64,000 nt of DNA from Microthrix sp041394405 (GTDB lineage Bacteria; Actinomycetota; Acidimicrobiia; Acidimicrobiales; Microtrichaceae). The notes beneath the pieces were generated by a model that ran no database searches, was not told where the DNA came from, and saw nothing but the letters and a program-made list of their open reading frames with translations. Made by a program: the position numbers and the translations under genes. The first letter of the stretch is position 1, and every line of letters starts with the position of its first letter. This document shows, one piece after another, positions 34,201-40,307 of this stretch. Location: assembly GCA_041394405.1 (NCBI GenBank), contig JAWKIF010000006.1, forward strand, positions 1,262,087-1,326,086. Reading direction: 5' to 3'.

Positions 34201-35759
34201 ACCTGCGCGCCCGTTCCGCGTCGGCCAACGATGGCGACCCGACGACCGCGTGGCAGGGCCCGGTGAATCAGGGCGCCGGACTGTGGCTGGAGTACAGCTA
34301 CCCGCAGCCCATTCGCGTCGACGAGCTCGAATTCACCTACCTCAACGATGGCCGCCACTCCACCCCGGCCTCGATCCACCTGGAGGTCGACGGCGCAACC
34401 AGCGCGTCCATGGAGGTCCCGGAAGTGCCCGCCGGGGCCGCACGCGGGGCGACCACCACCGCAACGCTACGGCCGCCCGAAGCCCTGCGTGGCTCGAAGG
34501 TTCGGCTGGTGATCGACGAGATCCGCCCGCGGGCGACCATCGAATGGTTCAGCCATTCGGAGGTCAACCTGCCCGTCGGCATCGCCGAGGTCGGCTGGGG
34601 AGGCCCCCTCGTGGAACAGGCGCCGGCGAAGCTTCCCGCGGCGTGCCGCGACGATCTGTTGCGCGTTGATGACCAACCGGTCGGCGTGATGGTGGAGGGC
34701 ACCCGCGATGCAGCGCTGGACCGGCAGCCGCTGGCGCTGCGCACCTGCGCGCTCGAAGCTGCCACCGACGAGCCTGGGGGCCCCTCCGCCGATGCCGACC
34801 CCGCGCTGACGCTGCGTCCGGAGCCCACCATGCTGCGCACCGGTCTGGGCCTGGACGTCGGCATGGATCTCGACGAGCTGTGGTTGCGCTCGGCAGCGGG
34901 TGGCGACCCGGTGGAGCTTCCGGCAAACCCGAGCAGCGAGACCCCGGCTCAGGTCGATCCGTCGACCGTTGCGGCACCCGAGCCACCGGACGTCGAGACC
35001 CGGCGCACCTCGCGGCTCACCTACACCGCCGACGTCAGCGGTGCCTCGGAGTCCTATTGGGTGGTCATGGGGCAGTCGTTCAATCCCGGGTGGACCCTGC
35101 GCACCTCCGACGGCGACGACCTAGGCCCGCCCACCTTGGTGAACGGCTTCGCCAACGGCTGGCGGATCGACCCCGCCAGCGTGGGGACCGACGCTTCCTT
35201 CGTGGTGGAGTGGGCACCCCAGCGCACGGTCTGGGTTGCGCTGTCGCTGTCGGCCATCGGCGTCGTCCTCACACTGCTGGTGCTGATCTTCGACCCGCAC
35301 GTGCTGAGCGGCCGTCGTCGTGGAGGGTCGGTGCGGGTCTCGCGCGTGTTGGTGCTGCGGCCCACCGACGGGTTCGGCTCGGCGCTGACCTGGGGCCGAG
35401 CCACCGCCCTCGCCCTGATGGTACTGGCGACGGGCGTGGTGGCGTTCGGCCCGGTGGTGGGATTCGTGGTGGGAGCCATGGCCCTGGTCGTGCTGCGGCG
35501 ACCGTCGGCCTGGCCCGCGCTGCGGTTCCTGGGCGTCGGCGCCTACGCCGCCGGAGCCCTGTGGGTGGTGGGCAAGCAGCTCCGCAACGCCGAGAGTTAC
35601 GACCTGGGGTTCGAGTGGCCCAACCTCTTTCCCAGCGCGCATGGGCTGGTGCTGGCGGCCCTCGCCATGATGGCGCTGGACGTGCTGGTGGAGGGGCTTC
35701 TGGGCGGCTGGCGACGTTCCGTCGACGTGGATGCGGACGGCGAGGCGGAGCAGCCGTGA
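31296..35759 (+). CDS. AftD-like arabinofuranosyltransferase (DUF3367), 1487 aa
   Basis: A very large GT-C glycosyltransferase. Residues 1-410 form about 10-11 membrane helices; GADTKSYLYLNP after helix 1 carries an acidic residue (Asp38) at the place of the proposed catalytic Asp of mycobacterial AftD. A long extracytoplasmic part follows, with two discoidin-like (F5/8 type C) carbohydrate-binding segments at about 729-866 (core DGSLRTAWRTGAF) and 955-1101 (core DGDPTTAWQGPV). Four to five helices close the protein (from about 1308). AftD adds alpha-1,3 arabinofuranose to arabinan using decaprenyl-phosphoryl arabinose. ATG 31296 is 10 nt past TATCAT. The following GT4 is coupled by GTGA. Confidence 0.85.
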   Translation: MRRLLGRLEQWRPWPVAALALVSYVPLLLTHRGQVGADTKSYLYLNPGKLLADAPWLWETGVGLGTVTHQNIGYLWPSGPYYWFFDTLGVPDWIAQRLWLGTIILAAGMGVRFMLRTLRWELPGVTVAMFAYALSPYLLHYGARISIILLPFAGLPWLIAFTVRALRNGGWRDPAAFALITLTVGGINATSLLLVLIGPALWVLYALLAEREVTLRQVLAAGARIGSLTLATSLWWMAGLVLQGNYGIPILDYTETYRVVGTASTAPEVMRGLGYWFFYGSDALGPWISGAVTLVQNPLVLTVSFILPGLVVISALFTRFRYRAYFVLMAVVGALVSIASHPYDSPTPAGALFKAATATDAGLAFRSTPRAIPLLALGGAVLLAAGVAGVATLRPRLKVPAAMAVVVLVGITQAPLFLGRMVDDNLQRAEDIPSYWYDVAERLDSGDRSTRVLEMPGIDFASYRWGNTVDPITPGLIDRDFAARELIPYGSPASAQLMMAVDLPYQEGTANPAALGPVLRMMSVGDVVARNDLRYGRYRTPRPRKFWEQLTGLSGLGGAEEFGPKVSDRPDPVVPLLDEIELGMDPELPDPPSVGVLPVTDPLPMLRTQAASAPLIIAGDAHGLVNTAGAGMLDPARPVFYSASFADAPDELRSLADEPQAELIVTDTNRKQALRWGSVRENRGYTERADREPIVTDVTDNRLEVFPDADTDAATVTETLGGATIDSTTYGNGVSYTPGDKPQFAMDGSLRTAWRTGAFGELSEDALEVTWDEAVTADSLTLTQSQRKVNRWMTEVELSFDDGDGDFSDPQRVRLDERSRGADGQPIEFPRRTFSRLRVEIIDTNVGELANYSKVSEVGIAELSVADTTLTDVVRPPTDLLDTLGGASTERPLAFVLRRASANPEEVVLDDEEPAMIRSLSVPEERQFSVGGVARLPLEQPDQDIDATLGIPSAEQGGVTATSKARLPNLRARSASANDGDPTTAWQGPVNQGAGLWLEYSYPQPIRVDELEFTYLNDGRHSTPASIHLEVDGATSASMEVPEVPAGAARGATTTATLRPPEALRGSKVRLVIDEIRPRATIEWFSHSEVNLPVGIAEVGWGGPLVEQAPAKLPAACRDDLLRVDDQPVGVMVEGTRDAALDRQPLALRTCALEAATDEPGGPSADADPALTLRPEPTMLRTGLGLDVGMDLDELWLRSAAGGDPVELPANPSSETPAQVDPSTVAAPEPPDVETRRTSRLTYTADVSGASESYWVVMGQSFNPGWTLRTSDGDDLGPPTLVNGFANGWRIDPASVGTDASFVVEWAPQRTVWVALSLSAIGVVLTLLVLIFDPHVLSGRRRGGSVRVSRVLVLRPTDGFGSALTWGRATALALMVLATGVVAFGPVVGFVVGAMALVVLRRPSAWPALRFLGVGAYAAGALWVVGKQLRNAESYDLGFEWPNLFPSAHGLVLAALAMMALDVLVEGLLGGWRRSVDVDADGEAEQP

Positions 35760-36949
35760 CCGGGCCGTCGGTGGTGATACCCGAGCTGAGCGAATCGGGC
35801 CGGGCGCGCCTGTGCGAGCTGGCCGCCTCCGCCGGAATCCGTCGAATCCACATGCTGGGATGGCGCGACCTGGAGGACCCCGAGGCCGGCGGTTCCGAGG
35901 TTCATGCCTCAACCGTGGCGGCGCTGTGGGCGGCCGCCGGGCTGGAGGTCACGATGCGATCCTCGGCCGGGGTTGGGCTGAGCAGCGTGGGGTTCCGCGA
36001 CGGGTACCGGGTGATCCGCCGAGGATCGCGCTACGGGGTCTTCCCGCGTGCGGTCGCAGCCGAGGTGACGGGCCGCCATGGCCCGGCAGACGCGTTGGTG
36101 GAGATTTGGAACGGCGTGCCCTTCCTCTCGCCCCTGTGGTGGCGCGGGGCGCACGTGGTGTGGCTCCACCACGTGCACGGACCCATGTGGAACATGGCGC
36201 TGGGGCCGGTGGGCTCCGTGGGTCGGGTCATGGAGGAGCGCCTGGCGCCTCGCCTCTACCGCAAGGTTCCGGTGGTCACGTTGTCCAAGTCCTCCGAGAC
36301 CGAGCTCATTCACGAGCTGGGCATCCCGTCGAGCAACCTGGGTGTGGTTGAGCCCGGGATCGACCCCCGCTTCTCCCCCGGCGGGGCCCGCAGCAAGGTG
36401 CCCCTGGTCGTCGCGGTCGGGCGGTTGGTGCCGGTCAAGCGATTCCCCATGCTGGTTCGCGCCGCGGCGGCTGCCCGCGCCAGGTTGGGGGATCTTCAGC
36501 TGATGATCGTCGGTGAGGGCTACAAGCGGCCGGAAGTGGAACGCACCATTGCCGACGTCGGCGGCGAGGAGTGGATCCGGCTGCTCGGTCACGTCAGCGA
36601 CGAGCGGCTGATCGAGTTGTACCGGTCCGCATGGTGTGTGGCGTCGGCCTCGGAACGGGAGGGCTGGGGCATGACGATCACCGAGGCGGCCGCGTGCGGG
36701 ACGCCCGCAGTGGCCACCGACATCTCGGGTCACTCCGACGCCATCCGCGATGGCTCCAGCGGCGTGTTGGCCGCCACCGAGGAGGCCCTGGGCGATGCGC
36801 TCACTGCCGTCTTGGGCGACCGTGCGTTTCGGGAACGGCTCCAACAGGGCGCACTGGATCGGGCCCAGGTGCTGACCTGGGAACACACGGCGATCGCCAA
36901 CCTCGAGGTGCTGGCCACCGGCTCCACCGCCAACGCATGGCCCAGCTGA
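35756..36949 (+). CDS. GT4-family glycosyltransferase
   Basis: A 397-residue GT-B glycosyltransferase of family 4. The N-terminal domain has the donor-loop-like DPEAGGSEVHAS and WLHHVHGPMW. The C-terminal domain has VVEPGIDPRFSPGG, VAVGRLVPVKRFPML and the E-x7-E region EREGWGMTITEAAACG. It is cytoplasmic. GTG 35756 overlaps the AftD-like stop (GTGA), so it is translated with it. It probably uses a nucleotide sugar to build part of the same envelope polymer; the sugar is unknown. Confidence 0.9.
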   Translation: MTGPSVVIPELSESGRARLCELAASAGIRRIHMLGWRDLEDPEAGGSEVHASTVAALWAAAGLEVTMRSSAGVGLSSVGFRDGYRVIRRGSRYGVFPRAVAAEVTGRHGPADALVEIWNGVPFLSPLWWRGAHVVWLHHVHGPMWNMALGPVGSVGRVMEERLAPRLYRKVPVVTLSKSSETELIHELGIPSSNLGVVEPGIDPRFSPGGARSKVPLVVAVGRLVPVKRFPMLVRAAAAARARLGDLQLMIVGEGYKRPEVERTIADVGGEEWIRLLGHVSDERLIELYRSAWCVASASEREGWGMTITEAAACGTPAVATDISGHSDAIRDGSSGVLAATEEALGDALTAVLGDRAFRERLQQGALDRAQVLTWEHTAIANLEVLATGSTANAWPS

Positions 36950-36990
36950 GGGCGGGCGCCCGAGGCCGGCCGACGCGCCCGGCAGGCCGG

Positions 36991-37884
36991 CTATCGGGAC
37001 AGATATCGACTGGGCGGTGGCCCGAACCTGCCGCGAAGGAAGTCGATCACCCCGTCGGCGCGGGCCCTGGCATCGAAGACCAACCCGCGTCGAGCGGGCC
37101 GAAGCAACCCCGCCGACAGCTGATACAGCGAGATGCAGCACCGGATGAACGTGTGATAGCGCCCCGAATGGGTCCGCACGAGCAGCAGGGTGTTGCGGTG
37201 TTGGAGATAGTCGACCAGCGCCACCTGCGATCCCAGGTGGGTATTGGTCACCCGGGCGCCTCGGACCAGGCCCACCCGCCACCCGGCGGCGGTGGCTCGG
37301 GCCCCCAGGTCGGCCTCCTCGCAGTAGGCGAAGTACCGCTCGTCGAAGAGCCCGATGTCAGCGAGGGCTCGGCGCCCGGCGAACATGAGCGTGCCGTGGG
37401 GATAGTCCACGTCCTCCCAGCCCTCCGCATCCTCGGCCCCTGGAACCACCATGCCCCCGAAGTAGGGGTCCAACACGGGGAGTCCACCGTCGCCGACGTC
37501 GGCGCACGCCAGGCCGGCGCGCGGCCGACGGGCCAACTCCGCGCCGACACGGGCGAAGCAGTCGGCTGCGGGATGGGCGTCGTGTGGGGCCAGCGCAACC
37601 CAGGGGGTCTCGCACCGGTTCAGCCAATGGCGAAGGCCAAGGTTGGCCCCCGGCCCGAAGCCCAGATTCTCCCCGGCCTCCAGCACCTCAACGCCCACCC
37701 CGCCCGGATGGGCCAGGCGGCGCCGCTCAAGCCCCTGACGAAGCCGGTTGAGGTGGTCCGCGCTGCTGCCGTTGTCCACCACGACGATCCCCGCCAGGGC
37801 GTGCTGGGCGTCGAATGCCCTCAGCGTCCCCTCCAGGAGCTCCGGGGCGTTGCGATGCACGAGGACGGCGGTGAAACGGATCAC
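36991..37884 (-). CDS. GT2-family glycosyltransferase (rhamnosyltransferase-like)
   Basis: A 297-residue GT-A enzyme facing the GT4 gene. FTAVLVHRNAPELLEGTLRA and VVDNGSSADHLNRLR open the fold. NLGFGPGANLGLR and FDERYFAYCEEADLGARA are hallmarks of the rhamnosyl/galactofuranosyl-transferase-like GT2 group. VALAPHDAHP replaces the usual D-x-D, so the metal site is unusual. The start is GTG 37884; the frame open to 38043 is antisense of the divergent gene. It likely serves the same glycan as the plus-strand cluster. Confidence 0.85.
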   Translation of the reverse strand: MIRFTAVLVHRNAPELLEGTLRAFDAQHALAGIVVVDNGSSADHLNRLRQGLERRRLAHPGGVGVEVLEAGENLGFGPGANLGLRHWLNRCETPWVALAPHDAHPAADCFARVGAELARRPRAGLACADVGDGGLPVLDPYFGGMVVPGAEDAEGWEDVDYPHGTLMFAGRRALADIGLFDERYFAYCEEADLGARATAAGWRVGLVRGARVTNTHLGSQVALVDYLQHRNTLLLVRTHSGRYHTFIRCCISLYQLSAGLLRPARRGLVFDARARADGVIDFLRGRFGPPPSRYLSR

Positions 37885-37952
37885 CGCCGTAGCCTCGCCC
37901 GGCCTGGTACCGTCCCGCCAACCACACGGCCACAACCCACCGGAACCCCCTG

Positions 37953-38756
37953 ATGGACCTCGAAACGTTGAACTCCGACCTGACGGCGGAACAAGAGGCC
38001 CTCGATGCGGTCTGCGACGCCTTGGATGACGACTCGTGGGCACTCCCCACCCCCAGCCCGGGGTGGACGGTGGCCGACCAGATCGCCCACCTGACGTACT
38101 TCGACCGGGCCGCGGTCATGGCCATCCGCGATCCGGAGGGGTTCCGCGATCACCTGGGCGAGGTGGTGGCGGCGCTGGAGGACGGCCCGGCCGCATTCGA
38201 GGCGCTCACCCTTGGCTCCCTTCGGGAGTTGCCGCCGCCGACGTTGCTGGCCTCGTGGCGTGACGCTCGACGGGAGCTCGCGCTCGCTGCGGCAACGCTT
38301 GGCGATCGCGACCGCGTCCCGTGGTACGGCCCGGACATGGCCGCCAAGTCGTTTCTGACGGCCCGGCTCATGGAGGTGTGGGCCCACGGGCAGGACGTCT
38401 GCGACGCCGTCGGGGTGACGCGAGCCGCGACGGATCGGCTGGCCCACATCGCACGCCTTGGCTTCATCACCCGCGGCTGGACCTTCCTCAACCGCGGCGA
38501 GGAGCTGCCGACGGTTCCCGTCCGGGTGGAACTCATCTCGCCAAGCGGCGAGCACTGGAGGTTCGGCCCCGACGACGCAGCCGAGTCGGTGGAGGGATCG
38601 GCCGAGGATTTCGCACTCGTGGTCACCCAGCGGCGCCACATCGACGACACCGCCCTGGTAGTCACCGGCGACGACGCCCTGTCGTGGATGTCTCAGGCCC
38701 AGGCGTTCGCAGGACCGCCGACGGACCCGCCCGTCCCCCGTTGGGGCCTCAGCTGA
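37953..38756 (+). CDS. TIGR03084 / DinB-fold metal-binding protein (maleylpyruvate-isomerase-like)
   Basis: A 267-residue protein of the mycothiol-dependent maleylpyruvate isomerase / DinB superfamily. The N-terminal four-helix bundle has WTVADQIAHLTYFD (metal-ligand His) and RLMEVWAHGQDVCDAVG (second His site), followed by an alpha/beta C-terminal domain with WRFGPDDAAESVEGSAEDF. Members bind a divalent metal and often use mycothiol as cofactor, but the reaction here is unknown. ATG 37953 is 68 bp from the divergent GT2 start. Its 3' end overlaps the GTPase gene of the conservon by 8 nt, tail to tail. Confidence 0.85.
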   Translation: MDLETLNSDLTAEQEALDAVCDALDDDSWALPTPSPGWTVADQIAHLTYFDRAAVMAIRDPEGFRDHLGEVVAALEDGPAAFEALTLGSLRELPPPTLLASWRDARRELALAAATLGDRDRVPWYGPDMAAKSFLTARLMEVWAHGQDVCDAVGVTRAATDRLAHIARLGFITRGWTFLNRGEELPTVPVRVELISPSGEHWRFGPDDAAESVEGSAEDFALVVTQRRHIDDTALVVTGDDALSWMSQAQAFAGPPTDPPVPRWGLS

Positions 38757-39360
38757 CCGCCCGGGTCAGGGCGTGCTGCACCAGTTGGAGCAGCGTGTTC
38801 TTGGTGGCGTCTCGCATGCGGGCATCGGTGTAGAAGATCGGGACGTCGGCCTCGATGGCCAGCGCGTCACGAACCTCCTCCAGCGCGTGGTAGGCGTTGC
38901 CGTAGAAGCAGTTGACCGCCACCACGAAGGGAATGCCACGCCGCTCGAAGTAGTCGACGGCCAGGAACGAGTCCGAGAGCCGGCCCGTGTCGACGAGCAC
39001 CACTGCCCCGATGGCCCCGCGAATGAGGTCGTCCCACATGAAGAGGAACCGGTCCTGACCCGGGGTACCGAACAGGTACAAGATGAGGTCGTCGCCCAGC
39101 GTGATGCGCCCGAAGTCCATGGCCACCGTGGTGGTCTTCTTCTCGGTCGCGACACCGGTGTTGTCCACGCCCTCGGAGGCACGGGTCATCACCGCCTCGG
39201 TCGTCAGCGGTTCGATCTCCGAGATCGACTTGACGAACGTCGACTTGCCAACGGCGAAGCCGCCCGCCACCACGATCTTGACCGGGAGGGGGGTGCGTTC
39301 CGGATGTGATTCTTGGGCTGTCATGGAATCGACCGCCTGTTCAGAGGGACTGAAGGCCAT
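38749..39360 (-). CDS. cvnD: Conservon GTPase (Ras-like, CvnD/MglA type)
   Basis: A 203-residue small GTPase, fourth gene of the conservon. G1 is GGFAVGKST (33-41) and G3 FGTPGQDRF. The G4 site reads VVAVNCFYG, where NKxD is replaced, as is usual in this subfamily. It is expected to act with the roadblock protein and the histidine kinase in a membrane-associated switch. ATG 39360 has AAAGGG upstream and overlaps the DUF742 gene by 20 nt; ATG 39324 is an alternative. Confidence 0.92.
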   Translation of the reverse strand: MAFSPSEQAVDSMTAQESHPERTPLPVKIVVAGGFAVGKSTFVKSISEIEPLTTEAVMTRASEGVDNTGVATEKKTTTVAMDFGRITLGDDLILYLFGTPGQDRFLFMWDDLIRGAIGAVVLVDTGRLSDSFLAVDYFERRGIPFVVAVNCFYGNAYHALEEVRDALAIEADVPIFYTDARMRDATKNTLLQLVQHALTRAVS

Positions 39361-39775
39361 TGAGCACCCTTTCGAGCAACTCGCGGTGTGTATGGGGGGC
39401 TGGAGGCGCCTCGGATGCGGCGCCCGTTGAGCTTCGGCTGGACTGTGGTCGGGACCAGCCTTCGGAGGTTTCCACCATCCCCGACTGCACGAGGTCGGCG
39501 ATCAACACCCGGACCACTCCCAGGACCAGGCCCCGGCGGGCGGCGATCTCGGCGACGGAGATCGGTTCCGAGACGAGCGAAAGGATCTCGCGCTCCTCCG
39601 CACCCAGCCCGGGCGGAACCGTGCTGGTGTTGCTTCGGACCAAGGTCTCGATGGGGATGTCCCTGGTGGGCCGGGTGCGGCCCTTGGTCACTGCGTACGG
39701 CCTGATGAGGCGCCGACCGAAGTCGGCCTCCTCCTCTGGCTCGTCGTCGGCGCCGTGGCGCGATTCAGCAGGCAT
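39341..39775 (-). CDS. cvnC: Conservon DUF742 protein (CvnC)
   Basis: A 144-residue DUF742 protein. RLIRPYAVTKGRTRPTRDIP is the diagnostic N-terminal stretch, followed by EREILSLVSEPISVAEIAAR, which begins a winged-helix-like segment that ends with VLIADLVQSGMV. DUF742 proteins are predicted DNA- or protein-binding partners in conservons. It starts 3 nt after the roadblock stop. Confidence 0.92.
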   Translation of the reverse strand: MPAESRHGADDEPEEEADFGRRLIRPYAVTKGRTRPTRDIPIETLVRSNTSTVPPGLGAEEREILSLVSEPISVAEIAARRGLVLGVVRVLIADLVQSGMVETSEGWSRPQSSRSSTGAASEAPPAPHTHRELLERVLNGLQSL

Positions 39776-39778
39776 CGT

Positions 39779-40201
39779 CTAGCGAACGAGTGCGTTCTGC
39801 AGCTCGCTGCGCAACTCGGGAGTGAGGACGGCACCGGCCTTCTCGACCATGCGGGCCATTTCGTAGGCCACCAATCCGGGATCGCAGTTGGAGTCCGCCA
39901 GCACGGCCAGGCTGGAACCATCAGAGATGCCGGTGACGAAGATGAAGGCCCGCTCCATCTCGACGATGACCTCGTTCACGCGGCCACCGTCGAAGGGCGC
40001 CGCTGCGCCAAAGGCAAGCCCGATGAGCCCGGAGGCCACGGCTGCGAAGCGGTCGCCTACTTCACGGCTGAAGCCCCTCGACATGGCCATGAGTAGGCCA
40101 TCGGAGGAGACGACGATGCCTTGGCGCACGCCGGGGACCCGGGTTGCGAAGTTGTCGACCAGAAAGGTGATGTTTGCCGCCTCGCTGCTGAGGGTGTTCA
40201 C
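39779..40201 (-). CDS. cvnB: Conservon roadblock/LC7 protein (CvnB)
   Basis: A 140-residue roadblock/LC7 protein, thought to modulate the nucleotide state of the partner GTPase. NITFLVDNFATRVPGVRQGI, VVSSDGLLMAMSRG, then RFAAVASGLIGLAFGAAAPF are typical. GTG 40201 has GAGGAG 6 nt upstream. The kinase gene lies 106 nt upstream. Confidence 0.93.
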   Translation of the reverse strand: MNTLSSEAANITFLVDNFATRVPGVRQGIVVSSDGLLMAMSRGFSREVGDRFAAVASGLIGLAFGAAAPFDGGRVNEVIVEMERAFIFVTGISDGSSLAVLADSNCDPGLVAYEMARMVEKAGAVLTPELRSELQNALVR

Positions 40202-40307
40202 GGGAGTCTCCTCGGGTAGTGCGATGTGGGACTATCGGCAATGAGCGTCAACTGTGGAGTGGTCCGGCCTGGTCGGCGCGGACGGCTGTGGGCCAGGGAG
40301 GGTCGCA

